Below, piece by piece: positions 45,906 to 56,385 of a stretch of DNA of 64,000 nt. This stretch comes from Casuarina equisetifolia (Eukaryota; Streptophyta; Magnoliopsida; Fagales; Casuarinaceae), in assembly GCA_028551475.1 (NCBI GenBank), contig CM052358.1, positions 21,168,853-21,232,852 of the forward strand, written 5' to 3'. A program made the position numbers and the translations under genes. The notes beneath the pieces were generated by a model. The model saw nothing but the letters and a program-made list of their open reading frames with translations. It had not been told where the DNA came from and did no database searches. Numbering within the stretch: the first letter of the stretch is position 1; every line of letters starts with the position of its first letter.

Positions 45906-46710
45906 GGGAGAATTCAACAAGGTCGCATCAACCACAATGAGATTGAACACACAAATGTAAAAACACACACACCCAAACACAACAGATTTAAGAGGTTCAG
46001 AACATCATAATGTCCTACGTCCCCTGTAGTCTTTTCTCATTAGATTTTCTCATACATTCCCTTTCTTCAAATAGGTATCTCATGGATTCTCTCATCAACT
46101 TAAATCCATGAGAGGGGCATTCTTCAACAATTAGCCCCCAATGGGGACTCTCTCAATTTGCCCACTAGGTTTCTCTATACTTCTCCTATTTATAGAGAAA
46201 CCCTGAAGGAATCCTAGTTGAATACTACTAGGAAAACCTACTTCCACATAAGGATAAGAATCCTACTCCAACACTACTAGGAATAAGGATAAGAATCCTA
46301 ATCCAACACTACTAGGAAATCCACTATATCTAGAAGATATTTCCTAGTTCCACAATTACATAGAAACCCCTGATTGTAATGATAATCATACCCTTTAACC
46401 TAATTATTCCACCAATCCTAACAAGTACAGGGTTCGAGATGGATGATTCAAACAAAGCAGTACATGTTGCTTAAATACAAAAGGGTGAGATTTAACCTCT
46501 CTCACACGGCACATAATAACAGTAAAACAAAAGTAACAAAGACATGTTTATGCACTAAAATTCAAAGCAAAGAGGCATGCCTGTCTACAACAGAGATAGT
46601 CCACACGCTACTGCCTGGAGCAGAATGAGAAAGCCATGTCTTTTAGTCCTTAACACAAACACCTCCCAAGCGTGCTGCAGTCCCATCCAGTGCTTCCCAT
46701 TAGCCATGCT

Positions 46711-47320
46711 TTAGGCCTTCTGACACTCCCTCTTAATGGGGAGCACGGTAACTCCAAGCTCCTTTGTAAACTTTTCATGTTGGAGAAAATCCAAACCCTT
46801 GGTCAGGATATCAGCTAATTGCTTGTTATTCTGGCAGTACACTAGTTCAACTTCTTTTTCTTCTACAATTTGTTGCACATAATGAATCTTAATGGCAATG
46901 TGCTTTGTTTTGGAATGATGGCTTGGATTGCAGGCCATAGCTATGGCTGACTTGCTGTTATAATAGAGCTTAGTTGACTTAGATTGCTCAAATCCAATTT
47001 CTGCCAATACCTTCCTAATCCAGACACTTTGACTTGCAGCAGCAAAGACAACAACATATTCTACCTCAGCTGTAAATAATGCAATTGAGCTTTGTTTCTT
47101 TGAGCTCAAACTAAAAGCTGCAGTGCTAAGAGAGAAAGCATACCTGAATGTGCTTTTAGAGTCTTTAGAGCTGCCTCCCCAATCACTATCCGAGTATCCA
47201 ACCAACCCTATCTTCTTTTTTGCTTCATAGAACAAACCATGGTTCAGAGTCCCTTGCAAATACCTTAGCACCTTTTTAGCTCTTTTAAAATGAGAGCAAA
47301 ATGGCCTTTGCATAAACCTA
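46711..47320 (-). pseudogene. Copia D RNase H
   Basis: An open frame of 200 codons encodes most of the copia RNase H: AKKVLRYLQGTLNHGLFYE, GLVGYSDSDWGGSSKDSKST (first metal-binding aspartates), SLSSKKQSSIALFTAEVEY (central glutamate), SKSAIAMACNPSHHSKTKHI, and DILTKGL. The C-terminus lies next to the purine tract and 3' LTR. A frameshift near 47320 separates it from the reverse transcriptase, so it cannot be made as part of the polyprotein without a frame change. Confidence 0.88.
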
Positions 47321-48240
47321 GATAGGAGAGACAGAATACATTATATCTGGTTTTGTTGCTACCAAGTAAAGTAGGCTGCCAATTAGACTTCGGTATATGG
47401 TTGGATTGAACTCACCAGAATCATCCTTGTATGGAATTTTTTCACATTGGACAAGAGGTGTTTGCACCGAATTGGCTTTGATCATGTTGTTCTTGACAAG
47501 CAACTCTATCAGAAACTTGGACTGGCTTACAAAAATTCCTTCTTCTTCTTGGAAGATTTCTAAGCCAAGAAAATACTTCATGAGTTCGAGATCATTCATT
47601 TGAAAGCAGGCCATCATCTCAGCTTTGAATTCTACCAGCATGCTATTTGAGTTGCCTGTGTATACAAGATCATAAACATAAATGGAAACTATTAACACTA
47701 ATTCACCCCGATGCTTTAGGAATAGAGTTGGCTCACTTGGGCTTTTGTCAAAGCCATTTTTTAAGAAATAAGAGTTAATTCGACTGAACTAGGCTTTTGG
47801 AGCTTGCTTGAGACCGTATAAGGCTTTCTTGAGTCTTAGGACTTTTTCTTCTTGCCCTTTGACCTCAAAGCCTTGAGGTTGGTTGATGAAGACTTCTTCA
47901 TTGAGCTCACCATTTAGAAATGCTGCTTTGACATCCAGCTGGTGTAATTTCCACTGATTTTGAGCAACCAAGGAGATGATTAGCCGTATAGTTTCCAACC
48001 TTGCCACGGGTGCAAACGTTTCTCCATAATCCTCCCCAGCCACTTGTGCATAGCCCTTCATTACAAGTCTTGCCTTGAGCCTCTGCACAGATCCATCAGG
48101 GTTAAGTTTGGTTTTGTAGATCCATTTGACCCCGATGGATTTCTTGCCTTTGGGAAGATCTGCTAGCTCCCAAGTTTGATTATGAATTATGGTGTTTATC
48201 TTCTCCTCCATTGCAGCTCTCTATCCTGCATCTATGGCTA
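47318..48240 (-). pseudogene. Copia D reverse transcriptase
   Basis: Two open frames in the same phase (47789-48211 and 47318-47698), separated by TAG where copia elements have tryptophan after GLKQAPKA. The first holds VKWIYKTKLNPDGS, LKARLVMKGYAQ, DYGETFAPVARLETIR and QLDVKAAFLNGELNEEVFI. The second holds the catalytic box, mutated from YVDD to YVYD (tyrosine codon at 47672-47674), and LELMKYFLGLEIFQEE. Another stop stands just before the first frame. The aspartate loss should inactivate polymerisation. Confidence 0.9.
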
Positions 48241-49948
48241 CTTCTTGGAAAGAAATTGGTTCAAGTGTAGCTAGGTTGCAACATTCATAGATGTCTTCAA
48301 AAAGTCGCATCTTCACTGGTGTGCCTTCAAAAGGGCCCCTTCTAACTCTTGTGTCCTAGTGTTGGGATTCTTCATTTTGCTGGACAGGTTCAATGCTATT
48401 TGTTGGAGTAAGCTGATCGTTATTAGCTTCTCTTGTACTTCTTCCCATTGGCTATGCTTCTGGGCAGATCAAAGGAACTTGATAAACTTTTGTCTTCTTC
48501 TCCCAATTCCAATAGGTTGATTCTTCAAAGACTACATCCCTTGTGATTGATAACTTTTCCTGATTCAAGAGAAAAATTCTGTAGCCTTTGGAGTTTAGGC
48601 TATATCCAAGCATGACCCCCTTCTCACCCTTCCCTTGGAGCTTGTGTCTGAGCTGGGTAGGAGTATGTACATAGCACAAAGAGCCAAAAATTCTTAGATG
48701 TTGAACAGATGGTTTAGTGCCATACCATGTTTCATAAGGTGTCACTTGCTGAAGTGCTGCTGTGGGACTTCTGTTGAGCAAATAGACAGTAGTATGTACT
48801 GCTTCTGCCCAAAAGATGTGAGGAATTTCTTTCTCTTCAATCATGCAGCGTGCCATCTCCATCACAGTCCTGTTCTTCCTCTCAACTACTCCATTTTGCT
48901 ATGGACTATAGGCCGTGGTTAGTTGCCTTTCTATTCCTTCATCTGTGCAGAAGCATTCAAACTCTTTGGAAAGGTATTCTCCCCCTTAATCTGACTGTAG
49001 CTTCTTGATTTGTTTGTTGCTTTCTTTTTCAACTTGGTTTTTGTATTTCTTGAAGACATCTAGTGCTTATGATTTTTCTTTCAAGAAAAACACCCAAGTC
49101 ATCTAAGTACAATCATCAATGAACAAAATGAAGTATTGGTTACCTTGAGTTGTAATGGTCCTCATGGGACCACAAATATCTGTGTGGATCAGGTTCAAGG
49201 GCTCATCCTTTCTTCTGTTATGGCTGCTACCAGCTTTGAAGGGTAGCCGATGGCTTTTCCTTATCTGACATGCTCCACAGACTGCTGTAGCCTCCTTCAC
49301 TTGTGGTAGGCCTTCCACCATTTTTTCAGCATTCAGCTTCTTTAGTGTTGGAAAGTTTAAATGCCCATACCTCTTGTGCCATAGCCATGAGTTCTCTAAT
49401 ATAGTGCTCAGTGCAGTAGGTAAAGAGTATTCAAATTTAATGGGATAATTACAGGTATTTTCCATGTCAACCACTACCAATGGTCTTGAGAAGTCCAGAG
49501 GTTCATAGATGGTGCATTTTCTATTTTTGAATACTAGAACATACCCATTTTCATCCATCTGCCCAACATTGAGTAGGTTATGACTCAGTTTTGGCACCCA
49601 GAATACTTCCTTCACTGTTTTAACACCTTTCCCTGTATGCACAGCAATCTCCCCTTTTCCCTTAACTTCAATGAAAGTAAAGTTGCCTAGTTTGACCATA
49701 GTTGTGAACGATTTGTCAAGATGGGTGAAGATGTGGTCATCATAGGTCATATGGTTACTACACCCACTGTCCAAATACCATAAATTAGTATTACTTGTGA
49801 TAGCAGAATAGTTGGCATAAAACAAAGAAGGTTCGGGTTCAATGGGGGTGGCTTCAATAAGGTTGGCTTGTTGGGTTTCTCTAGAACGACAATCCTTCTC
49901 TAGATGTCCAAACTTGGAACAAAAATTGCACTTAGGCTTCCCCTTCAT
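48241..49948 (-). pseudogene. Copia D protease and integrase
   Basis: Open frame 49103-49948 begins with a CCHC knuckle (CNFCSKFGHLEKDC), then protease LWYLDSGCSNHMT with intact DSG, then GAG-pre-integrase (WLWHKRYGHLNFPTLKKL, CGACQIRKSHRLPF) and the start of the integrase (LNLIHTDICGPM, ILFIDDCT). About 240 bases with stops follow (the segment with QSD, stop, GGEYLSKEF). Open frame 48452-48865 then gives ARCMIEEKEIPHIFWAEAV and LRIFGSLCYVH to the integrase end. Bases 48241-48451 are the degraded linker to the reverse transcriptase. All pieces are in one phase, separated only by stop codons. Confidence 0.9.
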
Positions 49949-50779
49949 CTAGCAATTTTTCTCAAGGTGATTTACTTTCTTACACACCTTGCAAGGGGGA
50001 TATTTCCCCTTTCCATCTTCCCCTTGTTTCTTTTCTTCAAAGTTTTTAGGTTCTAGGGAGAGTTTGGCTTTGAATGCGGACTCTATAGGGTTCTTCTCTT
50101 TGCTTTTAGTAGTTCCTTTTTCAAAAGCCTCAAGAGACCCCATTAGTTCACTAACCGGCATGGTTGTGAAGTCTTTTGTCTCTTCTAAGGTAGTAACCGT
50201 GGAGTCAAACCTAGGGTTTAGACTTACAAGAATCTTTTCCACAATTCTCCTATTTGTCAACTCTTCACCTAGAGACCTAATTTGGCTAATAACAGAATTT
50301 ACACGATTATAATACTCCATAACAGAGTCATGTTCTTCCATTTTCAACAATTCAAAATCTCTTTTCAAGGCTTGAGCTCTTACTTGTCTTACCTTGGGTA
50401 TGCCAAGGAATTCATTCTTCAGTAGAGTCCTTGCCTTATGAGTTGTGGTTGCATAAGCTATTCGCTCAAAGGCCTTTACAGTCACGACCATCTGCATCAC
50501 CACCAAAGCTTTCAGTTCCCTATCCTGTGTCCTCTTGTGTCTTTCATGTTTTGCTGCTGTGAAAGCATGAACTTCTTCATCAGTAACTTTTGGTGAGCCT
50601 TTATCTACCAGCTCCCAAACACCTTGGCATCTAAAGTAGGTGGTCATTCTTATAGACTAGTACAGATAATTTTTGCCATTGAATTTTGTGAGAGGAAGCT
50701 AAGAGTTTGGGAAAAATGGAGCGGAAGCAGAGCTGGAGTTTGAGGAAGAGACTGAGGAACCAGATGGTGGTGAATCCAT
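49949..50779 (-). pseudogene. Copia D gag
   Basis: The most likely start is the ATG at 50779 (reading MDSPPSGSSV), 47 bases after the decayed primer site. The main open part, 49949-50647, encodes a UBN2-type copia gag: YFRCQGVWELVDKGSP, KARTLLKNEFLG, LKRDFELLKMEEHDSVMEYY, RIVEKILVSLNPRFDSTVTT, then a partial knuckle CKVCKKVNHLEKNC. Two TAG codons lie between 50779 and 50647, and another (49949-49951) separates gag from the next CCHC knuckle in the same frame. Two successive knuckles are present, the usual gag having one or two. Confidence 0.87.
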
Positions 50780-50839
50780 GACTCAGACGAAAATGGAGAT
50801 GGAAATAGGATTGACTTCTAACCTTGGCTTTGATAATAC

Positions 50840-51277
50840 TGATAGAGTTTTAACAAGCAAAGGGCAGTATGTGCAAAAGAGTTTAGAACAGAACGGGATG
50901 GAGTAACTATTGGTCTGAACGAGTGGCTCTTGGCCTTTGATTGAACAGACTTGCTGCTTCAAAAGAGAGTACAAGGTTCGAGATGGATGATTCAAACAAA
51001 GCAGTACATGCTGCTTAAATACAAAAGGGTGAGATTTAACCTCTCTCACACGGCACGTAATATCAGTAAAACAAAAGTAATAAAGACATGTTTCTGCACT
51101 GAAATTCAAAGCAAACGGGATCAGAGGCATGCCTGTCTACAATAGAGATAGTCCACACGCTACTGCCTGGAGCAGAATGAGAAAGCCGTGTCTTTCAGTC
51201 CTTAACACAAACACCTCCCAGGCGTGCTGCAGTCCCATCCAGTGCTTCCCATTAGCCATGCTTTAGGCCTTCTGACA
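50840..51277 (-). repeat. Copia D 5' LTR
   Basis: A 438-bp LTR, reading TGTCAGAAGG...ACTCTATCA on the minus strand. It pairs with the split LTR at 43012-46725. ATATG follows at 51278-51282. Confidence 0.92.
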
Positions 51278-53994
51278 ATATGCTCCCCTCTCCGGCGTTC
51301 CGCGTTCAAATTTTTAATTTGTCGGTGGTTGAGTTTTCATCGTAGCATGAATGCATCGTTCAAATTAATCGCTATTAGAAAGAGTGGACTGATGCGGAAG
51401 GGATGCTACTCATGAAGCAGCGAAGATAAGCATGGCATCATAAAGTAGCGAAGAGATCTTCAAGTCCGCATATTTACTCATGCTTTCCTCATTTCATATC
51501 CCCTGCCTCTTTGAGTAAAGTCGGTTGGGAGAGGATTTTGCCAAAGAAAAGGAAGGAGTCAACCTTAGATAAGTTACATCTGGATACGCCACCTCCATTC
51601 CCAGGCTAGAAAACTCATCGTGAATGTCGTATTGGAAACCACCGTCCTTCCAAGCGTGAGATTTTGGTTTTTGGTTTCCAACATTGTTTATTACGGAGAT
51701 GCTTTATTAGCTGATGGATATGAGGATTTATGGAAAGAATCCGTGGTTTTAAGTGGCCACTTCTAAGGCCACTCTTTAAGGCAACGCCACTGGGTTTGAT
51801 GCAATAAAAGAAAAGACTAATAGAGGGGAGCTTTGTTTTATTTAGTAGCAGTGGTTTGAGGTGCAGGGCCAACTTTCCATTTCCTGTGAAAAAGTTGGTG
51901 CTTTCATGTTCGAAGTATTTGGAATTGCACGTCCCATTGATATCAATAGATTTGGACGAAGGAGAAATATTTTGGATGCTTGGGTTCGTCCTGTCGTGAG
52001 TGTCTTAGAGAGTAGCAGATGCAGTAGACTTATGGTATTACAAGGATAAGACTCGCCAGGACACACGATCTTGGGAAGACTAGGGATTTACTTTTCAAGA
52101 AGCTGGACGGGTGTCGAGGATCAAGTAAATTTAGAGAAATATGTTAATTTTTCGCTCAAAATATATCAATCACATTGATTATTTTTGTAATCTTATTTTT
52201 AAAATTTTGATTTCACTCGTTCATTTTATTTTGAAATATCTAAACTTTTGTATGAAAATCTTTGTCTAATTTACAAGTCAACTTTTCTTTAGAATAACTT
52301 AAATATAGATAAATTTTTTTTTATCTTTATACACAAACAAATAATAATAAAGTGCTTCTATTTGTTTATTTGTATTAAATATACATTTTAGTTGATCTGG
52401 TCCATAGATATTTATTTATTAAGTTATGAACTAAAATTCTTATTAATGAAATCAATGATTTGTAAGATTAATTTTAGTTGTAATACATAGGTAAGTCAAT
52501 TAAATACATTTCTCCATAAACACCACATTATATATAAATTATTTTCTTGTTGTTTTATCAGAAATAATTTTTTTTAAATCTGATGGGATAAGGAGATTAG
52601 GAAAATTTATTTGAGGATGAAGATATTCAAAACTTAGCCTCTCATGTGATAGAGTTTTCAAATGCCACTCAATCAATAGAACTCAAGCACCAAATAAATG
52701 CTTTGTTGGGAATTTGAGTGGTGGTCTGATTTTTATTAAAAAAGATAAATTGAATACATAAATTTCGTAAACAGAATTTTCTTTTATTGGTTTCCTGTTC
52801 ACAACTGTAATTTCGTCATTAAGTTTGGTAGAATACCTTCCTTAGTTTATTTTGTGTAAGAATTTTTTCTTTACTTTTTGGGAAAGAAAAATGTCAAGCA
52901 AAGCAGAATATAGTGCGGGCCCTACAGGGTATCGCCACGTCAAAGAGTTGGTCCACCTGGGGTTGTGGAGCGGTTAAGGTGGTTTTAAATTTAGTCCCGT
53001 TACGGCGCACTCTTTCCCCGTTCTCTCCCCCTCTTTCTCTGATTCTCTTTTGTGGAGCGGTAAAGATTGACGATTTGGTTGTCTGATTTCCATCTGCTTT
53101 AGGTCCCTGCAGTAAGACGAAGGTGATGTATACAGCAGCAACGCCGGTCTTGTGTTCAAGCTAATCGAACGTGATCTTCGTCAACTTGAGATGGAAAGGT
53201 TATTTTCTCCTACTTTTTTGAACCTTCCAGACCACCATTGATTGAATGATCCACGACTCACTCGTCATTTTGTTCGTTCATCGGATCTTTCTAAACGTTG
53301 ATGAATTCTTCTTTTTTTTTTATGATGTTCAAGATCTCTGGAAACAAAGTGAGTTCTTGTACTGTCTTAGCCATTTTATCGGACACCTTACAGCTATTGG
53401 TAGTTCATCCTTATTAAACAGCTAAGAAGATAAGAAGATAAGAAGATAAGAATTTGAAGTAAAACACGGATGCAAGCAAGAGGCAGCAACCAAGTTTGAA
53501 CTTGTAAAATTTGACACAAGTTGTGTACTGTATTATAATCATCTTATCTATATAGAACTAATTGTAAAACTGTTTGAAAATCTTTTAAAGATAAAGTATT
53601 ATGTCTATAATATTTAATATTTTTTATGAATTAAAGATTTGTGTTTAAAAATGTAAAGAGAAGTCTCTATAGAGAATTTAGTTTCTGTATAAACTAAAAA
53701 CAAAATAGTTCTTTGTGTCAATTTTGAAAGCTTATAACTTTCTCCTTATTGAATGAAATTTCGTTTTTGTTACTCATATCTTTTCTTTGTTTTGTTTAGT
53801 TTATGTTAAAATCAAGTTTAGTCTTATTCTGCTATGGATTGAGTTAGAAATCGATCCTATAACAGCATCTCATTTTTCACTTTGGTTTGTTTGGATGCCA
53901 AGAATACCCTTTAGGAAAAGAAACGATGGCTTGCAGTGCTGACGTTCATTTCTTGCTCCAAGACTTCGTTTCGAGGATCAACAGTCCCTAAATA
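51278..53994 (+). repeat. Duplicated block B upstream of the callose synthase relic
   Basis: Counterpart of 14465-14760 plus 23078-24940. TGAGTTTTCATCGTAGC (about 51330) corresponds to TGAGTTTTCATCATAGC (14739), with no copia in between, giving the empty site for copia B. Conserved landmarks: GAAGCAGCGAAGAT, AAAGTCGGTTGGG, CCCATTGATATCAAT, AGTGCGGGCCCTACAGGGTA (52910). No gene family is recognised in the fragments at 51610-52070. Bases 52130-52900 are AT-rich. The 53395-53861 insert is listed separately. Confidence 0.65.
53395..53861 (+). mobile_element. 467-bp LTR-like insert in block B
   Basis: Block A reads GACACCTTACAGCATCTCAT without interruption (about 24778). Here the same sequence is split, with ACAGC duplicated at 53390-53394 and 53862-53866. 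The insert starts TATTGGTAG and ends ATCCTATA, so its ends may be a mutated TG..CA pair. It contains an AAGATAAG tandem run (53424-53452) and no coding. It is probably a solo LTR of an unidentified family. Confidence 0.65.
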
Positions 53995-54021
53995 TTTCTT
54001 CTCTTTCCTACGTTTTCTCGT

Positions 54022-54599
54022 ATGTCAAACGGAGAGGTTAAAAACTTAGGCATGAAGATAGTAGAGGATTGGGATGATTGGACAAAGTGGAAAAGCAGCC
54101 ATGCCGGTATTGGTGTACCAGCAAACAAGAGCTGGAAACCTGGTAGGAGGAGGAACAAGAACACATGCTCAGCACTGGACGATAAGGAAGTTACTGGGAA
54201 ATCATTGCGCTTCTATTACGGGCTGGTTTCTTATGTGGGCCGGGTCTTGCTTTTACCCCAAGCCCTTGATTTTGTTGGAAACGGAGGGAAAGAGGGAATG
54301 GAGTATGCTGACTGTAAACTGAATTGTCGCAAACGGTTTGGAGTTCTCTCCTAGGTCCTGTATCCACAGAAGCTGTGTTACATATGGCGACAGCCTCCCG
54401 TAGAAGCTGCATTTGTCTTAATGTTGTAAAGCTTCTTTCTCATCCAGTGTGGAATTGTGTTTCGTCTGCGTGCTATAAAAGAAGAAAATAGCCACTATTG
54501 TTGTCCTATTTACTGCTCTTGATCTCACTGCCGGAGACATCTTTGCGAGCCTCTTGACCCTCTTGCCAACAGGATGGGCGATTCTGCTTGTATGTGACT
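54022..54599 (+). pseudogene. Callose synthase (GSL) relic B, C-terminal exons
   Basis: The better preserved copy. Frame 54022-54354 reads MKIVEDWDDWTKWKSSHAGI, then GVPANKSWKPG, VTGKSLRFYYGLVSYVG. This follows the callose synthase order VDDWTDWNKW, GGIGVPPEKSWE, RFF..YGLVYHL. After a break, about 54524-54590 reads DLTAGDIFASLLTLLPTGWA-like sequence with PTGW partly intact as LPTGW. The block is about 200 codons of a protein normally near 1,900 residues, and no glycosyltransferase core is present, so it is a fragment. Frameshifts and a stop at 54352-54354 break it. It lies between the TIR relic and TNL-C, just as relic A lies before the LRR relic. Identification comes from remembered motifs. 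Confidence 0.7.
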
Positions 54600-56385
54600 C
54601 ATTTTAATTAATGGAATAAAATCCACTCATTTTAATTAATGGAATAAAGTCATGAATATGGAATTTCTGGGTCAGAATACATAATTTGTCAATTTCAAAT
54701 AGATTTAAAATATTTCTGATTGTTGCAACCTCATGAGCTCAATTAGTTTTCATATGGGAGAAAATGCTCTTTATGGATGGAGAGGACACACAAGCTAGAC
54801 AAATCATTTAAAAAGAACAAACAAACTTCTTTTATAAAAGAAAAATAAAATAAAATACTTTATGTTAATAAGAAGAATAACTTATTAAAGAATGAATTAT
54901 TTATGAATGTTATAAAGAAAAATAAATATTTGTACACAAAAATTCTAGTATACATTCTTGATAGGTATTAAGAGCTCTTGAGAAATATATATATATTTTT
55001 TATAGTAATTTGTTATCATCTTGAAAAATAATAAAACTTTTTTACTTCACAGCAAATATATAAATGGTTGTAAGAATATTGCAAGTATCATATTCAAGGA
55101 CATCTTTAAAGTTCAAAAAGACATTCAGAATACAGTCTAAATTACAATAAATCTAACTATGAGTTTTAATCATAGATAGTAGAGTTACCAAATAAAAAAG
55201 TCTTCTAAAAATTGATGTTGAACCCATAATCAAATATACTTGCATTAACATTGTGATGTTGGAAGAAGCATAGATAGCATTAGTGCCATAAAAACTAAGC
55301 TCTACAACTAAGAAAGAAAAAAAAACGATGTTCATTTCTAGAGTTAAAGAAATCAAATGTTGAAATTTCAACCATTTCTTCCTCAAGTTAATTCTTTCTT
55401 CTTAGATTCCGAAATTCATGGTGAAAAGAGTTTCACATAATTTCACAATCTAAAACCAAATGAACTAACAATTTGCCTAGGTAACATCTAACAAAACCAT
55501 AGCTGTCATTTTTGTCCATGAGGTGCATGTCATCTTGGGGAAGAATGTCTCCGCGTTCCTTTGCCAAAGCCGAGCACGGCTGCATACGTGGGCGAGTCAC
55601 AACAAAGGCGCGTGGTACTGAAATTCAGCTGCCCCACGTTGATAGTTTATTGACTAGGAAGGGTTCACGAACATCGGAAGAATATACGCACAAACTGGAA
55701 AATTGTTTGTACTCATCACCTACCATTATCACCTCGGAATGCGTTAAACAACCGTGGGATCCCACGGTCATCGGAAATTTCCTGTACATTTTAAAACGCA
55801 GAAAGCCGGAGAGGGAACATAATTGCCAAACCCATTCTATCGACCCTCGTCCGAGCAGCAAACTTGGAGCTTCGAATCTGCGTATTAGCCTTACACTAAA
55901 CAAGCCTGTGAGTATCCATTAATGATGGTGTTAATCAAGCTTTGTAAATATTTTAAAACATTAAATTAATAAACGGATGACATTTCAGACAACAAATACT
56001 AATGAAAAAACTTTAATTTATGAATGGGCTCGTCGTATTCGGAGGATAAGACTTCCAGGCACGTGAACTCGGGAAAGACTGACCCAATTTTACGTCTTAT
56101 TAGTTTCTACGCGTCCCTTCATGCAGACCAGGAATCTGCTTTGCCGGAAACCGAGTACGCTGCGGGTCTACGAGGATATTGTTTTTATTTCTTGACTACA
56201 ATTACAAACCTCGTAATACGTTCCGCGGCATTAAACACCTGCCAGATGCAGTTGTCCCCTCACTGAGAACACAGAGAACCGGAGAGGCAAGTGAATTGCA
56301 GATTACCAACAAGCCGGTAGACTTCAGACTTCGAATCCTTCAGATTATACTTAACCCAAAACAAGCCTGTGAGTATCCTCTGGCG
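54600..56385. other. Intergenic and TNL-C upstream region
   Basis: Bases 54600-55075 match 25513-26230. About 55265-55350 matches 60-165. About 55518-55545 matches 31165-31195. About 55850-55920 and 56315-56385 are two copies of one segment ending AAACAAGCCTGTGAGTATCC, the second directly before the TNL-C ATG. Open frames at 55512-55922 and 56024-56266 show no recognisable domain. Confidence 0.55.

Larger units (their letters stand above)
43144..46423 (-). mobile_element. Element E: non-autonomous LTR retrotransposon
   Basis: Two 522-bp LTRs (43144-43665 and 45902-46423) with perfect AGTAC target duplications (43139-43143, 46424-46428). They differ at about 14 sites by eye. The primer site AGTGGTATCGGAGCC reads on the minus strand at 45887-45901, and a purine-rich tract (AAAGGGGAGA) lies next to the other LTR at about 43667-43677, so the sense strand is minus. 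The internal region, minus a nested solo LTR, is about 1.07 kb and has no gag or pol. It must have moved using proteins of another element. Internal tandem repeats of about 53 bases (43747-43884, 45053-45105) contain AGAGAAAGATTGGA. The LTRs carry a 35-bp tandem duplication (AAGGATAAGAATCCTA twice). Confidence 0.9.
43012..46725 (-). repeat. Copia D 3' LTR, split by element E
   Basis: The halves 43012-43143 and 46424-46725 together match 50840-51277 (TGATAGAGTTTTAACAAGCA, CAGACTTGCT.CTTCAAAAG, ATTCAAACAAAGCAGTACAT). The break is exactly at AGTAC, which is duplicated on both sides of element E. Confidence 0.92.
43012..51277 (-). mobile_element. Copia D: Ty1/copia retrotransposon with element E nested in its 3' LTR
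   Basis: Perfect ATATG duplications at 43007-43011 and 51278-51282. On the minus strand the order is 5' LTR (50840-51277), decayed primer site (50826-50839, TATCAAAGCC), gag, protease, integrase, reverse transcriptase, RNase H, purine tract AAGAGGGAG (46726-46734), 3' LTR (43012-46725, split by element E). Without E it is about 5.0 kb. Gag-pol is one continuous frame broken by TAG/TGA stops and one frameshift near 47320, so it is the least decayed autonomous-type element here. Block A has the empty site near 14464. Confidence 0.93.

Noticed and set aside
55512..55922. 136-codon open frame upstream of TNL-C
   Set aside because: No domain is recognisable and the related sequence near 31165 is non-coding; it is most likely part of the TNL-C 5' flank.
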